Shown: piece after piece, positions 25,732 to 38,777 of the stretch
Layout: each line of letters opens with the position of its first letter
Position numbering within the stretch: the first letter of the stretch is position 1
Assembly: GCF_019649055.1 (NCBI RefSeq)
Contig: NW_026570240.1
Coordinates: 1,364,001-1,428,000, forward strand
Length of the DNA stretch: 64,000 nt
Direction of reading: 5' to 3'
DNA from: Paramacrobiotus metropolitanus
Lineage: Eukaryota; Tardigrada; Eutardigrada; Parachela; Macrobiotidae
Program-made: the position numbers and the translations under genes
The notes under the pieces: model-generated
What the model was told of the DNA's origin: nothing
The model's database searches: none
What the model saw: only the letters and a program-made list of their open reading frames with translations

Positions 25732-26003
25732 TTATTAAAATGGCTAAAACAAACTGAAATGAAGGTGAAAAACAAAAACGACTAATCAGTGTTACTGTTC
25801 ACTGTCTGGCACAGGAAACAAATGGGTACCAACAACACGATTAAATTATAGACGCGAAGGACTGTATAAGAAATCACGGAAGAAGCAACCGATATGGACC
25901 TCTGTGTGGCGGCCATATCATATCAATGATATCATTCACAAGAGCAAAAGAGTTAAAAACTTCTGATATTCTGGATTTACTCTCTGCGCTCCGATGCCTC
26001 CAT
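25732..26003. other. Convergent intergenic region DDX49 / basigin
   Basis: 272 bp between two facing stop codons, taken up by the 3' UTRs of both genes. Nothing else was recognised. Confidence 0.5.
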
Positions 26004-28344
26004 TCATTTTCCACGTCGTTGAACGTTCGTCTCTCGCGTTTCGTGGACTTCTGCTTTCATGGGCTCATTCTCATCTTCATCATCGGCCGCCTTGTTTCGT
26101 CGCTTCTCGTAGCAGAAAATAATAAGACAAAGCAGGACGACTTCACCAACAATCCCCAAGAAAGGCCACAAAGCAGCCAGCTTATCTGCAAGATGAGAAG
26201 CATTCAAAAAAGGCAAACTCTTCGTGGACATTTCTCAAACATAATTCGTGTACAATTACGCACCTTTCACGCGAAGGGTCGTGCTGGCACGGTGTTCACC
26301 AGCACTGTTCTTAGCTATGCAGATATACTCTCCTCGATCTTCGTCCTTGGTTTCGGTGATGTGCATTGAGATTGTTACGCTGTGTAACTTTCCAGTATCG
26401 TTCGCTCGCACTTCCTGCTGGCTAACTTTATAAGTGGAACCTGGAATGCAGTACTCATCATTGCTTCCTTCGCACAGCTGTAAGCTGCTAACAGGGCCTT
26501 CCAGGAGTGTAGTGTTCTCCTTAGTCTCCTCATTCATCTTCACAAATTTGACCGTATCATTGTGTCCCTCAACGATGCATTTCAAGACAAACGGTTCTCC
26601 TTTTGTGGCACTCTTGGATTTCTGCTGCGAGCCTTCGAACTTTACATCAGGTTTAGCTATGTGAAATTAAAAAGCATGTAAAAGACAATATCAACAGACT
26701 GCATGCGAACAAATCGCAATACCTTCGTAATTCACAGATGTCTTTATTTCATTCAGTTGTGCAATGATTTCCGCAGGAAGGGTGGAGCCGCTAGTATTCA
26801 GCCTGCACTCATAATTCCCTAACTCGATGTCTCTCCTAGAGGCAACTCTAAGATGTAACGCTGAACCCTTTTCTGGTGCGTTAACGCTAACGCGGTTGTC
26901 TCCTTTTGAGTAGTTTCCTGGTATTATTTCACTGCCATTCGGGAATGTCCAGATCAATGGAAACAGAGGACTGAAGCGCTGATGGCAACGAAGTGTGGTA
27001 TCAACTGTTCCGTTTCCTACCACTGGATCAGCGTATAACGATTTGGCTAAAACATAAAAAGACAACTTAACACTTTTTCCGAAAGTTCATATTTATGACA
27101 GTTTACGACGCACCGTTACTGACTAACAATAAGATCTTACAGCTACACGAAAACCGAACAGAACTGACTGGAAAGTTATGTTGCGTCATCCCGATAAGGA
27201 ACTCACTCATTATTTCTGTGCTTTCCGAAAGTTAATGCAGTTCTATTAGTATTTATACCGGCCGGACTGAGTATTTGAATGTTCCAGGCTCACGACTAAT
27301 TCCCTTTTACAAACACGAAAATTATTGAGTGCGTACAGCAGTCGACGGAGTCAGCTATCGTAAACTCATAAATCATCAAACTGCTTAGCAAACAAATTTA
27401 ATAAATAACTGCTAGCTCGATGGCACCCTGACAAAACTGCCGAAGTGCTCGCAGTCGCTTGCTAGCTGCAAAGCTTCATACCATGCGGAATTTTATTACA
27501 GAACACTTAGACAGACGCAAGCTTATGCAGTCGCTGCCACATTGCCACTAAAAAACGAAAATACCACTACTGTTACCGGACGCTTACCACTAACAACATT
27601 CAGGTTGATTGTGTCCTTGTTTTTGGCGTTATCTATACAACTGTAGGCGCCGCCATTATGTCGAATCGGACTCAAAATGAGCTCCAGCACAGACGACTGA
27701 TCCTGGGTCGAGGGTGCCTGGATCTTCGCCCCCTCGGGTAATGATCCATCCTCGTACTTCCAAATAAGTCCACTACCTCCGGTGCATTTCAATATAATAT
27801 TAGCAGTAGGCAGAACAAAGTTCTGTGGGCCCAGTTCACTGTCGCTCGTGATCTTAGTGCCTGCAAAATACCACATAAGGTAGATTTACTAACTGTATAC
27901 ATTTTAATTTAATTTCCAGGATACCTTGCCGCTCCTTGGCTTCGGCGCTTCGCAAATGAAATTACGATATCAACCACATATTTCATGCAGAACCAATTAC
28001 AGTACGTTAGCAATATCGTAACGTAACAAAATAGCGATTAAATTCAACATTTTAACAGTTCTACCTTTAATCAATAATATCATGAATAATGAATATAAAT
28101 TGTATAATTAATAATAATACTATAAAGTATAATCCCAAAACAGTTACAAAACAAACAGAGCTCAAGACACTCTTTCCGTTCAGGTTGAAACGTTATCCCA
28201 ACACAGCCTAATATTAAAACAAATACACTAAAAATAACGAAATATCTGCTTCGGAAAGTAAAGCCACAAGGAGGAGCGCTTACCTTTGGCACAACCTATT
28301 AAACTGGCTGCCGCAATTAAAAAGTATTCTGAGAAAGCCCTCAT
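26004..28344 (-). CDS. Basigin/neuroplastin-family receptor, three Ig domains and one membrane span
   Basis: Basigin-type proteins chaperone monocarboxylate transporters and act in cell adhesion at the plasma membrane. Five exons: 28284-28344 (signal peptide, MRAFSEYFLIAAASLIG), 27588-27860, 26723-27046, 26264-26656, 26004-26185; 410 residues in frame. Each middle exon encodes one Ig domain with its cysteine pair: ILKCTGG..YSCID, LRCHQRF..YECRLN and LKCIVEG..YICIAKN. The third also carries an extra LCEG..YCIPGS pair. Many N-glycosylation sequons (NGT, NGS, NYS, NTS, NDT) are present. The membrane segment LWPFLGIVGEVVLLCLIIF followed by YEKRR is the family hallmark, including the conserved Pro and the buried Glu. 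The cytoplasmic tail is acidic then basic. Basigin and neuroplastin cannot be separated from this sequence. Confidence 0.92.
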
Positions 28345-31300
28345 TTCGCAATGTTTGAGGGCCGTATATAAAGCGATAAACTTTCGGAAATTCGGTGGAA
28401 TACAACAGTCGGCTTTCGTAAAAAGAAGACTAATCCATCCAAAATCCAAACAGTAAGCAATTACACTTTCAATTTAATCAAGGAAGCCCATGACGAAAAT
28501 TCGTTCTGGCAACCTTGTAGGGACGGAACGGGATGAAAACTGGATTTGACGAAAAAAATAGAAAAACCCATCCAGATCAGCTTAGCCTACGGTGCATATT
28601 GCAGTGAGTGCAAGTCGCTGTGCAAGTGTGCACTGGGTGAGCGCACGGGTCGCATGAAACTGAGTGCGCCATCTGCATAAGGTTAAATACGACCAAAAGC
28701 CCCAGACGGCGCTTCAGTGACTGTAAACTGAAAAGGCGGCCACGATACAAAAACACAAAAATATATAGTACAAGTACTAATTTTGATCCGCTACTGTTTG
28801 TTGTTAAATTCCTGATTACTTTTTTACTGTTTATTACGTACATATTCAAATTCACAAAAGCTATCAAAACATTGCGCCAGATATATGTTTTAGATGCAGC
28901 CTTGCACGGTTGCACCAAGCAGGTCCAATTTCCTTTCCAAAACAGCTGCTGACGACATTTATGCACAAAATTTATTAATATTGGCGAAGTTCTGCACCCT
29001 ACCTAACTTAATTCTAATTATTAAAATGAGAGTAATAAATTGGTGAACTATCAGTACTTTAGTGCTAAAAAGTTAGAAACTGGTGACCTGGGATGTAACC
29101 TGACGCAGGTCGGCATGCAATATACCGAATACTGGCCCTTTCGTACATCGCAGCGATTTCCACTTGTGCCGGAGCAGCCAGCAGAGTGCGACAAAAACTG
29201 CGAAATCGTGGACATCACGCAGGTTTATTTGCTCTATCCGCTGGGCTTTGAGACCCCTGGCCATGGTTCACGGGGACCGGAATCCACCCGGCTGATGAGG
29301 GAACTTTGAAAATAAGAGCCAGCAGGAAACCGTGGCGAAACGCGAGCAACAGAATATATGCCTCATTAGTACCAACGAGCCAGCAGATCTAGCTAGAGAG
29401 GTCCAGCGAGGAAGGAAATCTGTGAGAAATGCCGAAGTACGAATGTTTCATGATAATGTCAGCTGTATAAACAGGATGCCATATTTTGTGCCAATGCAAC
29501 TGCAAGTGCCGGGCCATTTCCCTTAAAGGTTTGCATTTGTTTAAAAAAACAGGTATTGTGAATTTCTGCGTCCACTGTTCTAACAGAAGTATGGAAAATC
29601 CAAGGATAAACTGCAGAGCTGTGGTTTGTTCCTAGCAGGCCTGATATATCTGGCAGTGCAAGTACTCGTACGAGTACTTAACCTTTTAATATTTGATCGC
29701 AACTATATACGGCATATGTAGCTTTGCTTTTCAAGTTTACAAGCAAATTAATACAAGCTGTCACACTGTCATTTACAATACATAGTAATGCGTAATAAAA
29801 ACAGTTTATGCTGCGATTGTACAGTTAAGGGGGACTAAATTATAGCAAGAACCCGATTTTATAAATTACCGATTTTCTAAATTGTCTTTATCCTTGTAAA
29901 ACAAACATTCCTCTACTTGAAAGGGAAAAGGATGAGTCGTTGAATTCTTATGCATTTTTTTTGCGAAGGCTGTCATAAAAAGTTACAATGGGCGCAGCTG
30001 ATAAATTAACAGCGCCCGATTGATTGTTTGTCCGTTTCCTGTCAGACAAGCGATGGCAGCTTTCCATTGTAAGCCGTCGGTCTGGTCCTGTCTGGACATT
30101 GCGGGCTGAAAGGCACAGACACTGGACACTACCAGGCACTGGACAAAGAGCGTTGCGATCCAGGATCGATTGACAGCCAAACACTTTACATGCTCCTTTT
30201 GAAAAGTGCAGTTTTTTACCTTTTTTATTGTACTCCTCTCACAAAACATTAACAACCCAGAACGCTATACCCTGTTTTGTAGCCAATTCTTTCCTCTAAA
30301 AACGTAAGAGATTGGAATTTGGCGACCTGTTTCATGATTTTGTAAAAGTGTGCTGTTAGGTCAGTAAAATGATGAATGGTACCTACGAACACTTTAAAAT
30401 TCAGTTTAATACCATCTGTTTGTGGTCGCCGAAATCCGCTTCTTACCATTTTGGAGCATAGTATGCCATACCAGTTTAGGCTATTTTTGGCATGATCAGG
30501 TACTGTTTGTAAAACAAGTGTATTACAATGTATGTTTTTCAACTTTTTATATTTTAAAGTTTAAAATGCACCATTTTAAATTTTGGTGTTGTGGATGCGA
30601 TAAAGTAAAAAATGTGCTATCTGATAACACTTTCATTTATGGCGTAACTATGATCGTACAACTAGCAGTTTAATTGAAAGTGAAGGACTTTTATGTAATT
30701 ATCATAAATTAGTCGCCCTTAAGCACCTCTAAATAATTTTCGTTACCACTGCGATTGTAGTCATTGTACTGCAAAGGGGACGTACAAAGGTGTACAGTAT
30801 ACCATTAAGGATTATAACATTACGCAATGTTAAAAAAACTTTACGCCGTATGCACAAATTACAGTAATATGACTAATATCATTTGGATCTGGTTATGGTC
30901 TAGAATTTACAATATACAACATCTAACGATTATTGTATGTGCTAATTATTATTTAATGTGTAGTTCTAATCTATGAACATGCATACGGTAGGCCGTAGAA
31001 GTATTAGTATTACCCAGTTGAAATTGTACATCGTCGGCTGTGGTACAATACGTCCGATCCGTGTAGAAGGCAGGCTTCAGCAGTGAGCATGCATATTTCC
31101 ATTATATACTGTAGATATTGCATGCAGCCTTCTGCACATGCAGGCATAGCTTGTTCGGTATAAATACCAATAAGCACTTCCACAGGATCAGCTTGCAGTG
31201 CTCTTCTTGACTGGCACTGGCTTGGCATTCGGGAGGCGCGTGCTGGATCGACCAGAAAGAACCCGTACTAATGCCGGAAATGTGGACGGCAATGCAGTGC

Positions 31301-31950
31301 TTGCACGCTGCAGCTGGCAGCGCAATGCACCGCATTTGCATATAACAATGTTCCACGTATTGTACATGCTGGAGACGGCGATACAGCCGGAAGGGTGGGA
31401 TGTTGCATAATTTACATTTTCCCTGCTCACCCGAAACTACTGCAAGACAACGTTCCACCTCTTCCCTAATAAGTTAAGCTGTTTTTTCCCGTGATGAACA
31501 ATTGACTGTGCGTACTCTTCCCTGGAATAGTTTCCTATTTGCTAACGGAGTGTTCGCTTCGTATGCCGTGCCCGTCACTTCCGGTTTGTCGCCGTGGATA
31601 ATCCTAAAATTTATACCTTTTCTTTGGTGAGCACTCGCCATACATTTTGCTACTAGCTAGCGCGCATCTGATGTTACATTGTCATATCACCGTGTTAGGT
31701 ATAATTACGGAATATAAATGCACTTCTGTAATTGTATATGCAGTGCCAAATCGAGGCGGTTAATTGACTGATTTGGGGAAAGCGGGATATATATATGGGA
31801 TCACTACTATCACACTGATAAGAACCAGGGTTGATGCAGCTGCGCCTGCATGAGCGCCGCAGGTCCATGCAGGTGGTCTCTGTTCTATGATTGCTGCCCG
31901 TGCAACAATCATGCAGCGTCGCGCATTGTGGTGAGCACGGAATCCGACTG
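28345..31950. other. Intergenic region between divergent basigin and GNB5 genes
   Basis: 3.6 kb containing both promoters. Several open frames of 60-118 codons occur, including 29040-29309 on the plus strand, but none shows a known motif or consistent splice sites. A perfect 20-bp palindrome lies at 29660-29679 (separate entry). Confidence 0.5.
29660..29679. repeat. Perfect 20-bp palindrome around CTCGTACGAG
   Basis: AAGTACTCGT followed directly by its reverse complement. Related half-sites such as AGTACGAGTA (32875), TACTCGTA (36660) and AGTACTCGTA (63771) recur elsewhere in non-coding parts of the window. Confidence 0.7.
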
Positions 31951-34576
31951 ATGGCATCTCCAGGAATGCGCAACACCGACGGCGGAAGTTCTCCTTGTCC
32001 CCCGAGTCCCAGTCCTATCATCGGTCATGATATCGACTCCCTGCAAGCTGAGATCGAATCTCTGCGGAAGAAGCTGGAGGAAGAAAAGCGGAAACATAAT
32101 GATCTCACACGTACGAGTGCCCGATCTAGAGTCATTACCATAAGTCTGTAATTTGTATTGCAACAGAAAAAGCCGACGGGCACTGTTTTTCAAATTTGTT
32201 TGGACAATCGAATTATTTTTAGCAGTTATAACTCAAATTATAGTGTTACTGCATGTTCGGTATATGATCAAACTCAGAAAGTTTAGTATACTATTCAGTC
32301 AAAGTCAAATACATAATTCACTGTATATTTAATATCAGATTATTAGTACTTCTATAATATGAAAGCGCTGTCGTATCGGATTCCGAGACCGCTGAAAATT
32401 TATTGACAGAAATTCCATAGAACTACAACGATGTTTTTCGTCCGTTTTTCCAAAACCTAACAGGTATAAAGCTTTGTATGTATGTGGTGTGTTTGTAGTC
32501 AACAAAATGGCAGAAAAGCTGGACAATGTGCCCCCGATATCCTGGAAACAGAGAAGAATACTGAAAGGCCATCAAAGTAAAGTATTAAGCATCGACTGGG
32601 CACAGGACAAACGGCGCATGGTTAGTTCATCACAAGATGGCAAGCTAATTGTGTGGGACGCTTTTACTTCCAATAAAGAGAACGCCATCTCTATGCCCAC
32701 AACCTGGGTGATGAGCTGTGCGTTTGCTCCTTCCGGTGGCATCATCTGTGCAGGGTAGGTAATTAATTATTTGACCTCGCTGAACGGTGTACTAGTACAA
32801 ATTATGTGCTCGCAATTTGTGAAATTAAAGCAGCTTAGATGTTTTTTGCAAAATCTTAGAATTAATACAAGTACGAGTATAATAAATATATAGAATTCTG
32901 TTTTAGTGGCCTGGACAATAAATGTTCTGTGTTCACCTTGAGCTCCGATGAAGATGCGTCGCAGCGGAAGAAAACCGTCGCCACACATACGAGTTATTTA
33001 TCCGCTTGCACTTTCGCTCACTCAGATCAACAAGTACGCTAGTCCGGCTCCCTAATTAACAGAACAAAATTTGGATATCAAAGTTATAAAATATACAAAA
33101 ATATATATATAAGATATTGCACAATTATAAGAATTTGCACGAAACTTAATCCTCCTTGAATTTTCATTTAACGGTTACATAATTGAATATCATAGGTTTT
33201 ATACCATCTTTATTACAGATACTTACCGCGAGCGGAGACTGCACTTGTGCTCTTTGGGATGTTGAAAGCTCACAAATAATACAAAGCTTCCATGGCCATG
33301 AAAGGGACGTCATGGCTATTGACCTTTGTCCGTCGGAAGCAGCCACATTTGTTTCCGGAGTAAGTAAGACTATTTCGCAACAGCCGAAGTACAATGGTTA
33401 CCGAAAAAGGCGGTAAACACCGTGCTAAAGCTCATGTGGCGCTGTTTCGATCAAAGGCTCCATATAGTGGTGGTTATATTTTGGTATTCAAAACTTATTG
33501 CTGAAATTTATTTAAACGTTAAATATATATGGTGATAACAATCTTTAAAAGCAGATGTGTAGTCTAGCTGTTATCGTAGATGATTTCCTTACGTGTACAG
33601 TACTGTAAATGCTATTTGATCGTTGCGTTACCAGTGTAAAAACCTTAAACCACACTTGCTTTTCCTTTCCCAGTCCAAGAACATAACTTACTTTTCTCAT
33701 ACAGTCAAGTGACCAGACAGCCAGAATATGGGACCTCAGGAATGGCGAATGTGTGCAACAGTTTGAAGGTCACGCAGCTGATATTAACTCTGTGCGTTAT
33801 TATCCCAGTGGAGAAGCATTTGCTACTGGTTCCGATGACGGCAGCGTAAGAAAAATACAACTAACTGTAGATTCGCTGTTGTATCAGCTTTACATTTTTG
33901 TTTCAATCGGTTTTCTCAAATTTCCAGTGCCGATTGTTTGATGTACGGGCGGAACGTGAAATCGCATATTACGGAAAAGATGGTCTCATTTTCGGAGTAA
34001 ATGCCGTCGATTTTTCCATAAGTGGTACGTACAAATCGTACATTTTTGTTTTTTCTCTCTGCTTTTCATTAGGTTTCATAGATTTGCGTATGCTGTCATG
34101 CGCACTGTGGAGTGCAAATTGCTTTTATAATCACTAGGTCGGCTGCTGTTTGGCGGTTACAACGACTATAGCGTTAACATTTGGGATACCCTGAAATGCG
34201 TTCGCGTGGGAATTCTCTACGGACATGAAAATCGGGTTAGCCAACTGCGGATATCACCAGACGGAACTGCCTTGGGCACTGCCAGCTGGGATCAAACGAT
34301 TCGAGTATGCCTTGATTTACATCTTTATTAACAACAAACTTCAAGACTAATAACTATATTTCTATGCTTTAATCTTTATTAAATTAAATACAAATAAGAA
34401 GGGCGCCATTAAGCACTAATTCTGCTTAAATTTTTGTGCCGGCATGATATGCACAGAACTATAAAATTATTCAACTTTAAATTATTAAACGGGGACGTCA
34501 CCTGGCGTAAGTCATTGCATTATAAATCGATTGTAAACATACACATTGTCTCGGTGTTTTTCAGGTTTGGGCTTAA
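31951..34576 (+). CDS. G-protein beta subunit 5 (GNB5)
   Basis: Gbeta5 pairs with R7-class RGS proteins through their GGL domain and speeds termination of Galpha signalling, mainly in neurons. Eight exons: 31951-32110, 32499-32754, 32907-33033, 33219-33359, 33705-33845, 33928-34024, 34138-34304, 34565-34576; 366 residues in frame. An N-terminal helix ([25 protein letters not shown]) precedes the seven-bladed WD40 propeller. Blade signatures include [94 protein letters not shown] and [15 protein letters not shown]. The tiny last exon codes VWA-stop, the usual end of the family. The blade-7 and N-terminal sequences match beta-5, not beta-1 to beta-4. A 20-residue Ser/Pro-rich leader precedes the helix, starting at ATG 31951, the first in-frame ATG after the upstream stop. 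Confidence 0.96.
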
Positions 34577-37500
34577 AAATCCGAAGTTTAACTGGACTGT
34601 TCGTTTAGCCCAAGAACAAGAAATCTGGCTGCTGCAACTGTTGCTGCAATTTGACCGATCTCTGGAAAAACGTTTTACTTACGTACTCAAAGCCTTTAAA
34701 ATTTAGGACTCTCAAATTATAAACTCTGTTGTTATGGTATTTTATTAAAGGACTAAAGATGCTATACATTCGATGCAAATTTTCTTGTGAAATGAATCCC
34801 AAACTTTTAAAGCCGGAAGCAAGATTCTCCTGCATTATAAGGGTAACTTACAAATATAAGACAGACAATGAGTAAATAGTTAGGAAGTGCATATGTTCAC
34901 TGTAACATGCCATTGCTTTTCGGCTAACTTTACCATCTAGTTTAAAATGCTACTGTGCCGCAATAGCTCATAAAAGTCATGAGGATGAACAAGAGCAATG
35001 CGTAAAGTTAAAATCCAAGTACATAATACCGGTTGGACGAGATTTACTACCGCGGATAAGCAGTATACTGAACGAAAAAATGTAATGTATTGACAATACT
35101 GCGTCCCTGAATAGTCTGCAATTAAAATGGAGAGCGTATGAATACAGCGTATGACATACTAAGCGGAAGCGGTGAACTTTATTAGCTACGGACTAATATA
35201 GATAGTCTGCGAAAAGTTAGGTTGGGAAGGGCATGCAGCTCCAGGCAAAAGGATGTGTTATGTTCAAATATATTTGATTACTGCATTTTTGTTTCTACTT
35301 ACACCAGTGCATGGTACATGCTGGTCTAGCCATAGCGCGAAAGATTTGATTAATTTCGTTCTGCGATCTCCATCGGAAAAAATTCAATTATTTTTCTGTG
35401 CATCGTTTTTGGTTATTTAATACCACAGACGAATACTGTAGTTTAACATATAATCGTACCAGTCGATGCGCTGCATGCTGCAAGAGATGCCACGACATAT
35501 CTTGAGCTTGTGCTGTGAATTTGACGGCGACAGTAAAAGTGAAATTTTATAGTTTTATCATATTTCATTCGGCATACTTGATACTGACGAAACTGGCTGC
35601 ATACATAGTTGGTACTTATAGTTGTAGCCGATTTAAAAGCACACATGTGTGTTGCGCATGCTCGAAAGCTGCCGGCTTAATACCATCTCGTCCGGATGTG
35701 AGGTTGATTTTCATCGGCTGCCGGTTTTCGAAAGCGAAATCTTTGTAGCATTTGTTCTCGACAGATATAAATACTTTTGCGCATTCATTTTGGATTCACC
35801 CGTTTCTCGGATTTGCATCTTTCATCATATTATCGAGACCAGCGATCGAAACTGTGAACAATTTGCAGCTTATGCATATGAAGTGACTAATCTTTTTCTG
35901 GAGTTACGCGGAAAGCTAATTCACATTAATTATTATGGCATCTTACAATAACGGTAAGACGTAGATGCGTGTTGGATAATAAAAACTGATTTACGAATTA
36001 TTTATCCAAAGAAGTGAAAGAGAACACACATAGCAACTTTGTAGAACTTAATTTGAACGTAGCAGCTTTATCACCATCGTCGTCGCGTTACTATAATTTT
36101 ACAAATGTGTCATGTCTGTCGTGATGCGGTTGGCCGATGTTTGCCATGAAAATTTTCCCATAGTCAACATAAATGCCAAAATATACTTCTACACTTATAT
36201 CGTACATATTATGTCGCGGAGTAATTGCCAAACGTGCAGTTTAAAGCCCGCTAACAAATCATCCATGAATGTCCTCGCCGGGTGATTTTGTATAAAAAAG
36301 CCATTGATGAACTAAATTGTCACGTGCATAAAATATGAATAATTATTTTCATTCATATTTTACACTAGAATGAGCAACATATCTGCCAGAATGTGTCGGA
36401 AATCTCCATCGAGCTTATGATTTCAGACAAACTGGGAATTTTCACGTCTGCCTTTTGCGTTTGAATCCAAACACCTATTGTATTTCGTAGGTTAGATTCG
36501 TAACAAACTGTGATAAATACTCGTAAATATAAAAATTCGCTTTGTGACACGTGTGATGGTATGCTGTAGGTGCCGAAGCACGGAACAGGAATAATTACGT
36601 ACGATCCTCTGTACGTGAAAAATGTCCATTGAACGCATATTCTAGGTTGGGAAAGTACTGTACTCGTAAATATGTAATATACTCGTATATCAGTTAATTT
36701 TTCTATTTCCCTGTACACTTATCTACTTTTTCTTCAATCACGAAGACTGTTAGCAACACTGCTGATGTGCATTAATGTGCTTGTATATGCTCGTTCATTT
36801 CAGTGAAAGTCTTCACGATAATTATTGGTTTAAAGACAATAAGTTTAGCTGCTTTTTTTTAATTGCAAGCAATTTATAGCAGGATCCTAGTATGCCTGAA
36901 CGAGTCAACTGGCATAACATAATTACTGCAGTATATATATACTAGCTTTTATAGGCAAACAAATGTACAGTTCTTACTACCACCAAAACCGCTATTCCAC
37001 TTATGGAACTTTGTAACCCCTCGAGCTATGCTTGACCTTAGATAAGTAACTCTGATTTCAATAATAATTATTATATTATCTCGTTAAAGTACCTTCTTGA
37101 AACATCTTTGGTGACTGCGGCTAGGTAATCTTAACAGTTCATATTTAATCATAATTATTACAGTGTAATTTACTTTATATTTCTTTTGCATATTTAGCCG
37201 TATGATCGTCCCGCATTTTAATGCATGCGGTCTTATCGCCTTCCTTTAGCTACGTGTACAACTGTAGAAGCGGCAATGCTATAGAAAAACTGAAAAACGA
37301 TATCGTTGTATCATTCAAATAGTTAAACTGATCACGTATTTCCTTACCATTAAACAATTTACTGGCTAAAATTTATAAAGTCTGCAATCGATTTATTTCC
37401 AGAACATTTCTTACGCCTAAGAAGTGCAAAAAAAACGAGATCTTATGCGAAATTTGTTGAAGGAGACGTAGTTCAGGTAATCAAAACATCGTTGTTTTAC

Positions 37501-38777
37501 AAGAATAATCATATAAAAATGGAACTGGACATTATAAATCGAACGAATTCCAAAAACAAACCTGGTATTGCCTACGTAAATAATGAAATACAGAGAATGC
37601 AGCATCTGAAGAAATGTTAATTTCTTATTGTCGCTAGTGCTATTGATTCAAACTGAATCAAACTAACTTTCGAATTTGCTATCGTCGAAAATTTTTGTAC
37701 ACTGCTTCCATGAGCGATGATGCTGCCGTTCGCGATCACTCGCACTCTGTTATCGGTAGCGAAAGGCGAAGAGAAATCTCGTTTGTTTTTCGCATCATGC
37801 CAACGTATTGGTCATACCTTATAAGGAACTTCCAAATGGTTTGCTTAGCAGCTGATGTGAATACATCATCTGCGCATGGTACAGAATTTGATGCCTTTTG
37901 GTTAACCAACCACGGCTACTGAATCGCCGAGCGCAGTCATCGTTCGCACTGCTGACAAACATATGAGTCGAGCTGTGCCGCACAGTTTTTGGCTCTTCAC
38001 AAGTCATGATTCTTATATCAATTCTTCATCCAAAGAACGAATCGCGAAAGTACTTAGTAACACCCTACGAGTCATGATCATTCGCATCAGGAAAAACGCT
38101 GCACAGCCAATCATTTGACAGTACAGAAACCGAGTCATCCAAATTAATATATAGCACTGGGCCGGCGGAATATTTTTAGTCTGTTTTACATTTGCGCCGT
38201 GGCTCATGTTAAGTGGCCGAGAGCTACTTGTGCATCTGGTGGAATATTTATATGACAGGGTAAACAGTGGCTACTTACTAAGCTTGGACGCGCTAACGGC
38301 TGTCAGCTACCTGTAATCAGCCCAGTTTCATTTCCGGTCTGCGCAAGAGCCGGGTCGATTGTCTGCCCGCAGTTAGACTACTTAGCGACCAACACTTGTG
38401 CGCCACGTTCTAATAATTCACCATAACATTATACCGTATAACTGCATTTTCGCAACCTCTGTAACGGAACGCCAAGGTTGAATATTGTTGACCCGCGATA
38501 GCCATCGGTCAGGTACTTGCATTTGTTCACGGCTACATCGGCGTTAACACTGCGTGTCATATTCTGCACGTGCGCCTCATTAAGTGGACATTGGTCATTA
38601 CACTTCCGGCATTTCCCTGTTGTGACTAACCGTCTATTCTGCTGAACCTTACTTACCGTGTGCCGAACCAGTTAAACACTACCTCCTTGTTCCTGTTACG
38701 CTAATTCCGTCCGTCTGTGTTCCTCAGCCTAACTAACGCCCCACATTGTTATCCCCGGCAATCAATTCCGATTCACA
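34577..38777. other. Intergenic region upstream of the kettin-like gene
   Basis: 4.2 kb of AT-rich sequence with no recognisable coding feature on either strand. ATTAAA at 34744-34749 is a plausible GNB5 polyadenylation signal. A 12-bp inverted repeat with a 10-nt loop lies at 36329-36362. The right end should hold the promoter of the kettin-like gene. Confidence 0.5.
36329..36362. repeat. AT-rich hairpin
   Basis: TAAAATATGAAT and its exact reverse complement are separated by 10 nt. It is isolated, with no T-run or flanking gene to suggest a terminator. Confidence 0.6.

Noticed and set aside
29040-29309. 89-codon plus-strand open frame between basigin and GNB5
   Set aside because: No recognisable domain and overlapping open frames on the other strand; nothing distinguishes it from chance.
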